Below are positions 8,631 to 20,388 of a stretch of 64,000 nt of DNA, one piece after another (positions within the stretch are counted from its first letter, which is position 1; the number at the start of each line of letters is the position of its first letter). The DNA comes from Antarctobacter aquimaris. GTDB taxonomy: Bacteria; Pseudomonadota; Alphaproteobacteria; Rhodobacterales; Rhodobacteraceae. The stretch spans positions 62,001 through 126,000 of the forward strand of contig NZ_FXYF01000010.1 of assembly GCF_900184945.1 (NCBI RefSeq), written 5' to 3'. The translations under genes and the position numbers were made by a program. The notes below the pieces were generated by a model, which worked only from the letters and a program-made list of their open reading frames with translations, had not been told where the DNA came from and made no database searches.

Positions 8631-8658
8631 AAAGGCGCGCTGCCCTCGCAACGCGCCC
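8631..8658 (-). terminator. Terminator after nusG
   Basis: Minus strand: GGGCGCGTT and GCGCGCC pair around a short loop and are followed by TTTTGCG. It lies just beyond the nusG stop and separates nusG from the glycosylase gene. Confidence 0.65.
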
Positions 8659-8681
8659 TCTTACATCCTGACAGAAAAGGC

Positions 8682-9215
8682 TCAGCCCTGCTTGGACACC
8701 TGGGTGAACTCCAGCTCGACCGGGGTTTCGCGGCCAAAGATCGACACCGCCACCGTCAGGCGCTGGTTGTCGTCGTCGACGCCCTCGACCATGCCGTCAA
8801 AGCCTTCGAACGGGCCGTCGTTGACCTTGACCCGCTCGCCGATCTCGAAGTGGATCAGCGTGCGCGGCTGGTCCTCGTTCTCCTGCACGCGGCCCAGGAT
8901 CGCCTCGACCTCGGCGTCGCGCATCGGCATCGGGCGGCCCTGCGGCCCCAGGAAGCCGGTAACGCGGTTGATCGAGTTGATCAGGTGATAGCCCCGGTCG
9001 GACATTTCCATGTGCACCAGGACGTAGCCGGGCATGAAGCGGCGCTCGGTCGTGACCTTCTTGCCGCGGCGCACCTCGATCACCTCTTCGGTGGGCACGA
9101 GCACCTCGTCGATCTGGTCCTGAAGCCCCTGCTCCTCGACCGACGTCCGGATCTGTTCAGCGATCTTCTTCTCGAAGTTCGAGAGGACGCTCACCGAATA
9201 CCACCGCTTTGCCAT
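8682..9215 (-). CDS. nusG: Transcription termination/antitermination factor NusG
   Basis: NusG binds RNA polymerase and links it to Rho or to the ribosome. The 177-residue product starts MAKRWYSVSVLSNFEKKIAE (NGN domain), with RRFMPGYVLVHMEM and NRVTGFLG, and ends in a KOW domain (GERVKVNDGPFEGFDGMVE, then VSIFGRETPVELEFTQV). Length is normal. It follows secE after 145 bp. A terminator lies between the two genes (9261-9293), so nusG may have its own promoter or need read-through. Confidence 0.98.
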   Translation of the reverse strand: MAKRWYSVSVLSNFEKKIAEQIRTSVEEQGLQDQIDEVLVPTEEVIEVRRGKKVTTERRFMPGYVLVHMEMSDRGYHLINSINRVTGFLGPQGRPMPMRDAEVEAILGRVQENEDQPRTLIHFEIGERVKVNDGPFEGFDGMVEGVDDDNQRLTVAVSIFGRETPVELEFTQVSKQG

Positions 9216-9260
9216 AGTCCACCTGTGATCTTGCCTGCCCCGGACGGGCGTTCCAGAAAC

Positions 9261-9293
9261 AAAAAAGCGGCGCGCAACCTTTCCGCCGCGCGC
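9261..9293 (-). terminator. Terminator between secE and nusG
   Basis: Minus strand stem GCGCGCGGC / GCGCGCCGC with a loop of about 9 bases, followed by TTTTTTG. The T-run and stem strength make this a convincing intrinsic terminator inside what is usually a continuous secE-nusG operon. Confidence 0.8.
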
Positions 9294-9360
9294 CCTTCTC
9301 GGCGGGGTCCTACCGTCGTTTCGGACCCGATGCAAGCGCTTCTCGCGCCCGCGGCAGCGC

Positions 9361-9564
9361 TCAGCTGTGGCCGATGACCGACAGCAGGCCCTGCAGGCCG
9401 GACCGGATCCCGAGGTCCACCAGCGCGAAGAAGATCGCCGTCAGCGTCGCCATGATGAAGACCATGATGGTGGTCAGAAGCACTTCGCGGCGGGTCGGCC
9501 AGACGATCTTGCCGACCTCTGTCCGCACCTGCTGGATGAACTGAAGCGGGTTGGTGGTTGCCAT
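9361..9564 (-). CDS. secE: Preprotein translocase subunit SecE
   Basis: SecE is the small essential clamp of the SecYEG channel. The 67-residue single-span form begins MATTNPLQFIQQVRTEVGKI, with the conserved VWPTRREVL amphipathic segment followed by one membrane helix (about residues 30-52). The ATG at 9564 is used; the longer frame has no plausible N-terminal extension. Position next to tRNA-Trp and nusG supports the call. Confidence 0.97.
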   Translation of the reverse strand: MATTNPLQFIQQVRTEVGKIVWPTRREVLLTTIMVFIMATLTAIFFALVDLGIRSGLQGLLSVIGHS

Positions 9565-9684
9565 GCTGGGTGTTCCCGTGCCTTCCAAGGTTTGCCCGGA
9601 GATACGCCCAGCCGCCGGCAAATACAAGGCCAAGCCCCGGTCAAAGCGTCCCGTGATGCAGTCCGCCAAGGATGTCCGGAGAGT

Positions 9685-9760
9685 TGGCAGGGGCAGCAGG
9701 GTTCGAACCCGCGACCTACGGTTTTGGAGACCGTCGCTCTACCAGCTGAGCTATACCCCT
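9685..9760 (-). tRNA. trnW: tRNA-Trp (anticodon CCA)
   Basis: A 76-base cloverleaf on the minus strand. The acceptor stem is AGGGGTA / TGCCCCT with discriminator G and an encoded CCA end; the D-arm contains AGCTCAGCTGGTAGAGC. The anticodon loop CTCCAAA is closed by ACGGT/ACCGT, giving anticodon CCA, and the T-arm is GCGGGTTCGAACCCTGC. It lies 120 bp upstream of secE, the standard place for tRNA-Trp in alphaproteobacteria. Confidence 0.97.
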
Positions 9761-9772
9761 CGAGTGCGCCGA

Positions 9773-9801
9773 GAGTTACGGAATCGTCCCGCGGAATTCA
9801 A
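9773..9801 (-). promoter_or_regulatory. Candidate promoter for tRNA-Trp-secE
   Basis: Minus strand: TTGAAT (9801-9796), 17-bp spacer, TAACTC (9778-9773), 12 bp before the mature tRNA 5' end. Spacing and distance are right for a sigma-70 stable-RNA promoter. Confidence 0.6.
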
Positions 9802-9830
9802 GAGCGAAACTCCGCCCCGCAGCGCGGAAA

Positions 9831-10754
9831 TCACCCCTTGTCGCCGGTTTCCGGCTTGTTGCGAAAGCCGAACGCCTTGCGCACGCCGGGATTGGCCCGG
9901 ACCGAGGCCGTCAGGCGGCGCATCTGGCGGTCGATGCGCAGCGGCTTGACCATCTGCTTCATCTCCCGGTGCAGGCGGATCATCTCCTCGTCCGGCATGG
10001 CGGCCAGGGTCAGCCCCTCCAGCAGGCCCGAGGGAATCGCCCGCACGCAGAGAAACGACACCGAATCCCGTGGCACATGGACCAGCGGCACCAGGTAATC
10101 GCGCAACAGCGCCATCTGCGCGGCGATCCAGGGCTGCTGCCACCACAGGAAATCCTGCTGCACCACCACGGACCGCCCCGGGATCAGGTGCGGCAGGAAC
10201 TGCGCGCTCATCTGGTCCATCGACTCGGCGGTCTTGGAGGCATCCATGACCAGCACCTCGATCTCGCCGCCCGGCCAGCCGATGTCCTCGATCTGCCCCT
10301 TGCGCAGCTCGATTCCCTGCCCCCAGGGCCGCAGGAACTCTGCCGCGACGGGCAGAAGGTCGGTGCCGTGCGGCTCTGGCAGTGGCATCGGGGGCAGGCC
10401 GCATTCGCTGGCGGGCGGGCTGGCGCAATAGGCGCGGTAGCGTTCGGCGAAGACATCGTAATCGGTGACGTCGAACTTGTCGTAGCCGTAGACCACCTGC
10501 TGACGCCCGGCCTGGGCAACGCCTTCGGCCAGGCAGGCCGCCGAGCCGCCGGCGAAAGAGCCAAGGTCGACGATCGCCCCGTCACCGCGCGCCCAGTCCC
10601 GCGTCAGCGCGACATAGTAGGCCTGTTCGTCGAACTGTAGCATGGTCGGCACCAGCGCGGCCCGCCCGATGTCGGCGGCGGTGGCCCGCTCCCAGCTTTT
10701 CTCGGCGAAAAACCTCGGCAGAGGGTCTGCGGAGCCTTCAGGGGGTGGTGTCAC
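9831..10754 (-). CDS. SAM-dependent methyltransferase-like protein of unknown substrate
   Basis: A 307-residue protein with a Rossmann-like segment AIVDLGSFAGGSAACLAEG resembling SAM-binding motif I, then QVVYGYDKFDV and, later, EVLVMDASKTAESMDQM, LIPGRSVVVQQDF and a helical C-terminus. This order resembles TylF/MycF-type or glycan-modifying methyltransferases, but no substrate can be named. I chose a GTG start at 10754 because GAGG lies 6 bases upstream; the longer frame from a TTG at 10880 lacks such a site. It sits between tuf and tRNA-Trp, where most relatives have no gene, and ends just upstream of the tRNA promoter. Confidence 0.6.
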   Translation of the reverse strand: MTPPPEGSADPLPRFFAEKSWERATAADIGRAALVPTMLQFDEQAYYVALTRDWARGDGAIVDLGSFAGGSAACLAEGVAQAGRQQVVYGYDKFDVTDYDVFAERYRAYCASPPASECGLPPMPLPEPHGTDLLPVAAEFLRPWGQGIELRKGQIEDIGWPGGEIEVLVMDASKTAESMDQMSAQFLPHLIPGRSVVVQQDFLWWQQPWIAAQMALLRDYLVPLVHVPRDSVSFLCVRAIPSGLLEGLTLAAMPDEEMIRLHREMKQMVKPLRIDRQMRRLTASVRANPGVRKAFGFRNKPETGDKG

Positions 10755-11162
10755 GCGGGACCTCGGGTCTGACGTTGCGGTTTGTGTGTACCATGCGGCC
10801 AAGTCGCGCCGGGAACAAGCGCCGGGCAGATGCGCCGCACCCCAATGGCCGTTCTCAAAAACATGTGAAAAGCCTGACAACGCCGCAGTCCTCGCCGCCG
10901 ATCACAAGGATCGCCAGGCGAGGGAACCGGCGCGTGCCCCTGCAAATCCTGACCCGCACCAAGCCTGTGCAAAACCTCACACTGACCTGTTCAACAAAAT
11001 GAAAATCAACATGAAATCGGCGTGAAGCCGCGCGAGCGCGACGTGATTTCCCTCCCCGATCCGGAGCCCCTACCTGCTGAGATGTCGGACAGACAGACCG
11101 GCACCCAGACGACCGCGGCGGAACGATCCGCCGCACGGACAACAGCAGAAAAGGAAACAGAC
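10755..11162. other. Divergent intergenic region upstream of the tandem small genes
   Basis: This 408-bp stretch separates the methyltransferase-like gene from the first small secreted-protein gene. It should hold promoters for both directions, but none is clear. A perfect 8-bp hairpin, GCGGCGGA-ACGA-TCCGCCGC, occurs at 11115-11134 in the likely 5' leader of the first small gene. The part near 10980-11020 is A-rich compared with its surroundings. Confidence 0.5.
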
Positions 11163-11384
11163 ATGAAAACCTTCATCGCCTCCGCCCTGATCGCCGCCGC
11201 CACCATCGCCGGCACCGCCCAGGCCATGACCGCCCCGTCTATCCCCAGCGAAGCCAGCGCAATCGTGCCCGGCGCGGATTTCTCTGGCCTGACCAACGCC
11301 GAGATCCACGCGCTGATCAACATCGTGCACGGCGACGGCAGCAACGGCGACAAGCAGGCCGCCATCCGCGGGCTGCTGCGCTGA
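11163..11384 (+). CDS. Small secreted protein, tandem copy 1
   Basis: A 73-residue protein with a clear Sec signal peptide, MKTFIASALIAAATIAGTAQA, giving a mature peptide of about 52 residues (IVPGADFSGLTNAEIHALIN, then VHGDGSNGDKQAAIRGLLR). The start follows AAAAGGAAACAGAC, a good ribosome binding site. I do not recognise a named family, though similar short exported proteins seem to occur in Rhodobacteraceae. The product is identical to copy 2. Seven of 222 bases differ, all at synonymous third positions, so the protein sequence is under selection. Function unknown. Confidence 0.8.
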   Translation: MKTFIASALIAAATIAGTAQAMTAPSIPSEASAIVPGADFSGLTNAEIHALINIVHGDGSNGDKQAAIRGLLR

Positions 11385-11489
11385 CATCTCAGCCGACCAG
11401 AATTGCACCCTGCCAGGCAGACTGACTGGCACTTCCTGACGACCGGCGGGCCGCGTTGCGCCCCCGACCCCTCAAGAAAGGAACCCCTC

Positions 11490-11711
11490 ATGAAAACCTT
11501 CATCGCTTCCGCCCTGATCGCCGCCGCCACCATCGCCGGTACCGCCCAGGCCATGACCGCCCCGTCTATCCCCAGCGAAGCCAGCGCCATCGTGCCCGGT
11601 GCGGATTTCTCCGGCCTGACCAACGCCGAGATCCACGCGCTGATCAACATCGTGCACGGCGACGGCAGCAACGGCGACAAGCAGGCCGCCATCCGTGGAC
11701 TGCTGCGCTGA
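11490..11711 (+). CDS. Small secreted protein, tandem copy 2
   Basis: Encodes the same 73-residue product as the gene at 11163 (same signal peptide, same mature part ending AAIRGLLR). The start follows AAGAAAGGAACCCCTC. The flanks of the two copies are not alike, so the duplicated unit is essentially the coding sequence, repeated with a 327-bp period. A bidirectional terminator (11766-11793) follows, shared with convergent tuf. A dosage or paralogue role for an exported peptide is possible. Confidence 0.8.
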   Translation: MKTFIASALIAAATIAGTAQAMTAPSIPSEASAIVPGADFSGLTNAEIHALINIVHGDGSNGDKQAAIRGLLR

Positions 11712-11765
11712 CGCGCACCGCGCCACCTGCCGCGCGTCCGGTCGCGCGGCAGGTGGGCAGCCAAG

Positions 11766-11793
11766 AAAAAAGCCGCCCCGAGGGGCGGCTTTT
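11766..11793. terminator. Bidirectional terminator between the small genes and tuf
   Basis: A perfect stem, AAGCCGCCCC / GGGGCGGCTT with a 2-base GA loop, is flanked by A6 on the left and T4 on the right, so it can end transcription from both directions. It is placed between two convergent genes. Confidence 0.9.
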
Positions 11794-11850
11794 CCGTGTC
11801 AGCCTGAGCGCCATGCCTGCCACCCATGCGGCGGCAGGCAGGCGGTCCGG

Positions 11851-13026
<1,176 letters not shown>

Positions 13027-13084
13027 CTTCCAGACGCCTCACGGGTTGAGGGGGCCGCTGACGCGCCCCGGTTTCATCGCGCGC

Positions 13085-13113
13085 CGTTTATTGAGTCGGG
13101 CAGCGAAAATCAA
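13085..13113 (-). promoter_or_regulatory. Candidate tuf promoter
   Basis: Minus strand: TTGATT (13113-13108), 17-bp spacer, TAAACG (13090-13085), leaving a leader of roughly 55 bases before the tuf ATG. Confidence 0.6.
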
Positions 13114-13150
13114 GCACCACTTGGATAATTGCCCCGCCGATCCGCCGGGA

Positions 13151-13720
13151 TCAGGCGCCGCAGCCACCGGCGACGCGGGTCGCGCCCCTCGGCGGCTTGT
13201 AGCCCTCGGTGAACCAGCCGTCGCTTTCCATCTGCTCGCGCAGCCAGGTCTCGATCTCCTTGGCCGCGGTTTCGGCCAGGCGCTGCATCTGCTGTTCGCG
13301 CGTCAGGTTCAGACGGGATTCGAACACCTGGATGACCATCACGTCGTGCACCTTGGGGTTCATCTTGATGCAATTGGCGTCGTCGAACACCGTCACCGCC
13401 AGGTGCAGCGCCGATTTCCCCGGCACCACCGGCGGCGGCAGCGAATAGGCCATCACCTTCAGCCCGAGGTGGTAGATACTGTCCCCCTCGAAGCGTTCGA
13501 ACCGCGCCTTGGCCGCCGTGTCGACGACCGCGATCCACTCTTCGGCGGTGGCGTCGCGCGACACCAGCAGCTTGGCCGGTTCCGGTTTTTCCGCGACGGC
13601 CGCGACATAGCCCAGCACGAAATTGCCCAGCGGCTCTGTCGGCTCCGACAGGTCCCTGGTCGCGTCGGTGCAGGCGGCGAGTCCCAGCACGAAAGCCAGG
13701 GCGGCAGCGATACGGATCAT
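13151..13720 (-). CDS. Conserved lipoprotein of unknown function
   Basis: A 189-residue protein with a lipoprotein signal, MIRIAAALAFVLGLAAC, the lipobox LAAC placing the lipidated Cys at residue 17. The mature part is mostly mixed alpha/beta with several charged helices and ends in a Gly-rich, Cys-containing tail. I chose the second ATG (13720): GGAGGG touches the first ATG but is correctly spaced from the second. No known domain is recognised. It is divergent from the P450 gene and may be anchored in the inner or outer membrane (Thr-Asp at +2/+3). Confidence 0.75.
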   Translation of the reverse strand: MIRIAAALAFVLGLAACTDATRDLSEPTEPLGNFVLGYVAAVAEKPEPAKLLVSRDATAEEWIAVVDTAAKARFERFEGDSIYHLGLKVMAYSLPPPVVPGKSALHLAVTVFDDANCIKMNPKVHDVMVIQVFESRLNLTREQQMQRLAETAAKEIETWLREQMESDGWFTEGYKPPRGATRVAGGCGA

Positions 13721-13839
13721 CGACATCCCTCCAAAACCGCGCCTCCGATAGCGCGGCCTGCACCTGCCTGCAATCGGCGCGCCCCTTTGTCGACCCCCCG
13801 CGCACCGCTATGTTGACGACAGAGACCGTGGAGCCACAG

Positions 13840-15210
13840 ATGACCCTCAAGCCTCCCCTCGGCAGACCCGCCGCGCTGCCCGTGCAGGTGCCCCTGGCGA
13901 CCCGTCCGCTGAACATGCTCGCCAGCCTGCGTGCCTCGCGCGAGAACGTGCTGTCGATCATCCCCGAGGTCGCGCTGCGCCTGCCGATCGTCTCGGGCCG
14001 GACGGGCAAACGCTGGCACATGCTGATGCAACCCGCCGCGATTCGACGCATCCTTCTGGAAAACCTGGACAATTACCCCAAATCGGTGATCACCAAGAAC
14101 TTGCTGCGCCCCGCCGTGGGCGAAAGCCTGTTCATCGCCGAGGGGGCGCACTGGCGCTGGCAGCGGCGCACCGCCGCGCCGGTCTTTTCGCACCGCAACG
14201 TGATGAACCTGGCCCCGGTCATGTCGGCGGCGGCGGCGCGCTCCGTGGACCGCATCGCCGCGGCCGGACCGCGCGCGGTGGACCTGATGCAGGAGATGGT
14301 CACCGTCACCTTTGACGTGATCTCGGCGGTCACGTTTTCGTCAGGCGCAGGGTTCGAGCGCGATGCCGTGCACCGCGCGATCGACGCCTATATCGCCGAG
14401 GCGGGCAAGATCTCGCTATTTGACATACTCGGCTTCCCGGACTGGGTGCCGCGACCTGGCCGTGCCTTCGGGGCGGGCGGGGTGGCGGACATGCGCAAGG
14501 TTGCCGACCGCGCCATCGCCGATCGCGCGCGGCGCGGGACCGAAGGTGTTCCCGATCTGCTGGACCTGTTGCGCGACGGGACAGACCCCGAAAGCGGCCG
14601 GCGCATGACCCCGGCCGAGCTGCGCGACAACCTGCTGACCTTCATCGTGGCGGGGCACGAGACGACGGCGCTGGCGCTGTCCTGGTCGCTGTACCTGCTG
14701 GCCTTTGACCAGGCGGCGCAAGATCGGGCACGGGCCGAGGCGCGGGCAGTTGTCCGGGACGGCGTGGCGCAGGGCGCGGACCTGCCCGGCCTGACCTTCA
14801 TCCGGCAGGTGGTGGACGAGGCGTTGCGCCTCTATCCGCCGGGCGGGCTGGTCTCGCGCACCGCGCAGGGGGTGGACGAGCTGTGCGGTACGCGGATCGA
14901 GCCGGGCGACACCGTGATGATTCCGATCTATGCCGTGCATCGGCATTTCGACCTGTGGGAGGCGCCGCACGCCTTCCGCCCGGACCGCTGGAGCGCGCGC
15001 AAGCCCGACCGCTACGCCTACCTGCCCTTCGGCGACGGCCCCCGCATCTGCATCGGCGCCAGCTTTGCCTTGCAGGAGACGGTGATCGTGCTGGCCACCC
15101 TGTTGGCCAACTTCCGGTTTACCGCCGTGAAGGGCCGCGACCCGAAACCGGTGATGATCCTGACCCTGCGCCCCGAGGGCGGCGTCTGGCTGGAGGCGGA
15201 AAGGCTCTGA
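13840..15210 (+). CDS. Cytochrome P450
   Basis: A 456-residue P450 with all hallmarks: I-helix AGHETT (271-276) for oxygen activation, K-helix ExxR in EALRLYPP (about 327-330), and the heme loop FGDGPRICIG (397-406) with the axial Cys at 404. There is no membrane anchor, and the form is like bacterial class I enzymes of the CYP4/CYP102-like branch. Substrate cannot be told, and no ferredoxin or reductase is adjacent. The ATG at 13840 has GGAG 6 bases upstream; an in-frame ATG at 13810 has none. It appears to be a single-gene unit, followed by a repeat-like segment. Confidence 0.93.
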   Translation: MTLKPPLGRPAALPVQVPLATRPLNMLASLRASRENVLSIIPEVALRLPIVSGRTGKRWHMLMQPAAIRRILLENLDNYPKSVITKNLLRPAVGESLFIAEGAHWRWQRRTAAPVFSHRNVMNLAPVMSAAAARSVDRIAAAGPRAVDLMQEMVTVTFDVISAVTFSSGAGFERDAVHRAIDAYIAEAGKISLFDILGFPDWVPRPGRAFGAGGVADMRKVADRAIADRARRGTEGVPDLLDLLRDGTDPESGRRMTPAELRDNLLTFIVAGHETTALALSWSLYLLAFDQAAQDRARAEARAVVRDGVAQGADLPGLTFIRQVVDEALRLYPPGGLVSRTAQGVDELCGTRIEPGDTVMIPIYAVHRHFDLWEAPHAFRPDRWSARKPDRYAYLPFGDGPRICIGASFALQETVIVLATLLANFRFTAVKGRDPKPVMILTLRPEGGVWLEAERL

Positions 15211-15300
15211 GCGCAGGACAACCCAGCCGCTCCGCCGCAAAAGGTCACTCGCGATTCGCGCCCGCCCTTTGGGCCAGGGCTGCGCCCTTCCGGTCGCCGC

Positions 15301-15317
15301 GGCGTCCACTGGACGCC
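15301..15317. repeat. Single copy of the GTCCACTGGAC palindrome
   Basis: The palindrome GGCGTCC-ACT-GGACGCC lies in the 115-bp gap after the P450 gene, embedded in GC-rich inverted segments. The same core, CGTCCACTGGACG, occurs three times in the 85-bp tandem array at 58023-58268, suggesting a dispersed REP-like element. Confidence 0.7.
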
Positions 15318-15325
15318 CCGCCGGT

Positions 15326-15901
15326 CTACGACCGGTTCGCGCCCGGAACCCACAAGACATCGGCCTTGCCGTCGTCGTTGGCGATGCGCGCGGCGACAAA
15401 GAACCAGTCCGACAGGCGGTTGAGGTACTTTACCGCCTCGGTGTTGACCGTCTCCATCGTCGCCAGTTCGACGGTAAAGCGTTCCGCCCGCCGCGCCACC
15501 GTGCGGCAATGGTGCAGGTGCGCCGCCAGCGCCGACCCGCCCGGCAGGATGAAACTGCGCAGCGGTTGCAGCCGGGTGTTCATCGCGTCGATCTCGCGCT
15601 CCAGACGGGTGACCTGCCCTGCCACCATGCGCAGCGGCGGGTATTCCTTTTCCGCGTCCTTCTCCATGTCCGGCGTGCAGAGGTCCGCGCCCAGGTCGAA
15701 CAGGTCGTTCTGGATGCGGCTCAGTTGCCCGTCCAGGTCCCCCGTGGCCTGCAAACGCGCCAACCCGACGACCGAGTTCAGTTCGTCCACCGTGCCATAG
15801 GCGGTGACCCGGGTGGCAAACTTGGCCACCCGCGCGCCGTTGCCCAGCGCGGTTTCGCCGGCATCGCCGGTCTTGGTGTAAATCTTGCTCAGCACGACCA
15901 T
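15326..15901 (-). CDS. Cob(I)alamin adenosyltransferase, PduO type
   Basis: A 191-residue ATP:cob(I)alamin adenosyltransferase, making adenosylcobalamin in the cytoplasm. Family motifs: SKIYTKTGDAGETAL (ATP-binding N-terminus), RSFILPGGS, the RTVARRAERF arginine segment, and NRLSDWFFVAAR. Full length for the PduO class. Start ATG at 15901 follows CGGAGAAGCTGAC. The upstream small membrane gene ends one base before this start (TGACATG), so the two are translationally coupled. No other cobalamin gene is nearby. Confidence 0.95.
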   Translation of the reverse strand: MVVLSKIYTKTGDAGETALGNGARVAKFATRVTAYGTVDELNSVVGLARLQATGDLDGQLSRIQNDLFDLGADLCTPDMEKDAEKEYPPLRMVAGQVTRLEREIDAMNTRLQPLRSFILPGGSALAAHLHHCRTVARRAERFTVELATMETVNTEAVKYLNRLSDWFFVAARIANDDGKADVLWVPGANRS

Positions 15902-15902
15902 G

Positions 15903-16103
15903 TCAGCTTCTCCGCAGCCAGACGAACAGCAGGATCAGCAGGACCGCGACGAACTGCGCCCCGATCCGCCAGCGCATCGCCCTGTTCGCATGTTTCTTGT
16001 TGAACTCCCCGCCCTTGGCAAAACTGCCGATGCCAAAGAGCAGGATACCGACGACGCCCAGCATGACGACGGCGATGACGATGAACAATGGGTCCTTGGT
16101 CAT
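15903..16103 (-). CDS. Twin-transmembrane small protein (HIG1-like)
   Basis: A 66-residue protein with two membrane helices (about residues 6-28 and 46-63) joined by a basic linker FNKKHANRAMRWRIGAQ. This matches the short twin-transmembrane/HIG1-domain proteins common in alphaproteobacteria; mitochondrial HIG1 relatives associate with respiratory complexes, but the bacterial role is not established. It is the first gene of a pair with the cobalamin adenosyltransferase, whose start it nearly overlaps. Confidence 0.82.
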   Translation of the reverse strand: MTKDPLFIVIAVVMLGVVGILLFGIGSFAKGGEFNKKHANRAMRWRIGAQFVAVLLILLFVWLRRS

Positions 16104-16160
16104 GACGACTCCCGTGGTTTGGGCAGGACATAGCGGAGCCCAGGGGAAAAGCGAAGAGTC

Positions 16161-16991
16161 CTAGCCCTTGGCCGTCAACCAGTCCAGCGCCCGGGTCGGC
16201 AGCAGCCGCTGCGCCGCCGACATCATCCAGGTCACCTTGGTAATGTAGTAGCGCGGGCGCGGGCGCGGGCTTTCCAGTGCGTGGATCAGCCTGGCCGTCA
16301 CCGCCGAGGGCGGCAGTTCAAAGGCGTCCGGACCGCGCTCTTCGTACAGACGCTTCAGCAGTTTCGCCTCGTACTGCGCGCGGCGGGGGCTGGCCTGCCA
16401 GTCGATCCAGCGTTCGAAATGCGGGATCGCGTTCTGCCGGATCTTCGACGTCACCGGCCCGGTGTTCAGCGTGACGACGTGGATCGGCGTGTCGCGCATC
16501 TCGATCCGCAGGGTGTCGGTCAGCCCCTCGGTGGCGAATTTCGTCGCCGTGTAGGCCGCCCGCCAGGGCGCGTAGACCAGCCCCAGCACCGAGGAATGGT
16601 TGACGATCCGCCCGTATCCCTGCGCCCGCATCACCGGGATCACCGCGCGGGTCAGGCTGTGCCAGCCAAAGACGTTGGCCTCGAAGATCGCGCGCAGCGC
16701 CTCGGTCGGCAGGTCCTCGGCGGCGCCGGGCATGGCGTAGGCGCCGTTGTTGAACAGCGCCCCCAGCGTGCCGCCGGTCGCCTCCAGCACCTCGGCCAGG
16801 GCCCGGTCGATGCTGGCGGGGTCGGTGTAGTCCAGTTGCGGGGCCTCGAAACCCAGCGCGCGCAGGCGGTCGCAGTCCGCCTGTTGACGGCAGGAGGCAA
16901 ACACCCGCCAGCCGCGCGCCCGCAGTCCCTGCGCCGCGTCGAAACCGATCCCCGAGGAACAGCCGGTGATGAGAATGGAACGGTCGGTCAT
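16161..16991 (-). CDS. Short-chain dehydrogenase/reductase
   Basis: A 276-residue classical-type SDR: nucleotide-binding TGCSSGIG at residues 9-16, NNGAYAMPG in the central strand, catalytic Ser in NHSSVLG and the YTATKFA active site (Tyr and Lys four apart). An Arg after the second strand (ASCRQ) suggests NADP preference. The extended C-terminus (about residues 190-276) resembles retinol dehydrogenase-like family members. Substrate unknown. Transcribed in the same direction as the SH3 gene (32 bp upstream), so they may be co-transcribed. Confidence 0.9.
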   Translation of the reverse strand: MTDRSILITGCSSGIGFDAAQGLRARGWRVFASCRQQADCDRLRALGFEAPQLDYTDPASIDRALAEVLEATGGTLGALFNNGAYAMPGAAEDLPTEALRAIFEANVFGWHSLTRAVIPVMRAQGYGRIVNHSSVLGLVYAPWRAAYTATKFATEGLTDTLRIEMRDTPIHVVTLNTGPVTSKIRQNAIPHFERWIDWQASPRRAQYEAKLLKRLYEERGPDAFELPPSAVTARLIHALESPRPRPRYYITKVTWMMSAAQRLLPTRALDWLTAKG

Positions 16992-17023
16992 CCGCGCGCT
17001 GTAGATCAGCCCGGCGGCAAAAG

Positions 17024-17860
17024 CTAGTTGCGCCGTTCCAGGAAATCGTCGGACATCCAGCCCACCTGTTCGCCGTTCAGGGTGCGCAGCCTGACCCAGC
17101 CGTCACCGCTGTCCTCCAGCACCTCGACCTCGTCGCCCTCGAACAGCTGCGTCACCACGTCAAAGCTTGTGGCGGGGCCGTCGCGCAGGTTCACCCGGGT
17201 GCCCGTCACGGTTCGAAACTCCGGCTCAGCGGACAGCAGGTCGGGTTGTGCGAGAACAGGCGTCCCTTCGGCCAGCGGCGTGCCCAGCGGCTGCGCAGCC
17301 CCCAGCCCGGCGATGAAGGGTGTCTCGGCCGCCGGGTCCACAGGCTCGCCGATGTCAAAACTCTCGGCCGGCGGCGGCGTGACGTCGCTGTCCTGAATCG
17401 CCTGCGTGATCGCCAGCGTGAAATCGTCGCCCAGCTGGTCGCGCAGCGTCTCGGGGTCGGGCGTTTCGACCAGGGGTTCGGGTGCAGGGGCGGCGGGCGC
17501 GGGCGCTTCTACCACGCGCTCGGGCACGCGCACGGATTTCGATGGCAGCGGATCGCGCGTCTGCAAGGAACTGACGCGCGGCTCGACCTCGACCACCGGG
17601 GCCAGTTCGCGCGGCTGGATCGTCAGCCCGGCCGGGCGCGGCGCGACGACGGGCGCGGCGGGCTTCACCTCGGCCAGGATCGTGACGCCATGCTCGCCGG
17701 GCTCGAACTCACTGCCACCAGACATGGCGTACCAGGCCCAGCCCAGCGCGGCGAAGGTCACGCCCATCAGGCCAAGACGCCAGGCAGCCCCCCGGACGCG
17801 CCGCAACGCGTCGCGCCCACCGGCCTGCACCGACCCAAGTATGTGTCTCATTCGCAGCAT
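17024..17860 (-). CDS. Membrane-anchored SH3-domain protein
   Basis: A 278-residue protein with a basic N-terminus, one membrane helix (about residues 28-46), a long Pro/Ala/Glu-rich linker (about 60-200) and a C-terminal bacterial SH3 domain (VTGTRVNLRDGPATSFDVV to GWMSDDFLERRN). Such proteins usually place an SH3b fold in the periplasm for peptidoglycan or protein binding. The start could also be the ATG three codons in (17851). Divergent from parC. Function unknown. Confidence 0.8.
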   Translation of the reverse strand: MLRMRHILGSVQAGGRDALRRVRGAAWRLGLMGVTFAALGWAWYAMSGGSEFEPGEHGVTILAEVKPAAPVVAPRPAGLTIQPRELAPVVEVEPRVSSLQTRDPLPSKSVRVPERVVEAPAPAAPAPEPLVETPDPETLRDQLGDDFTLAITQAIQDSDVTPPPAESFDIGEPVDPAAETPFIAGLGAAQPLGTPLAEGTPVLAQPDLLSAEPEFRTVTGTRVNLRDGPATSFDVVTQLFEGDEVEVLEDSGDGWVRLRTLNGEQVGWMSDDFLERRN

Positions 17861-17964
17861 CGCCTGTTGTTAACCGATTCCCGGCGTTCCTCTAAGGGAA
17901 AATCCCCCGGTTTTTCCCGCCCCACCGCTTGCTGCGCCGGCAACGCGTCGCTATCACAACATCT

Positions 17965-20388
<2,424 letters not shown>

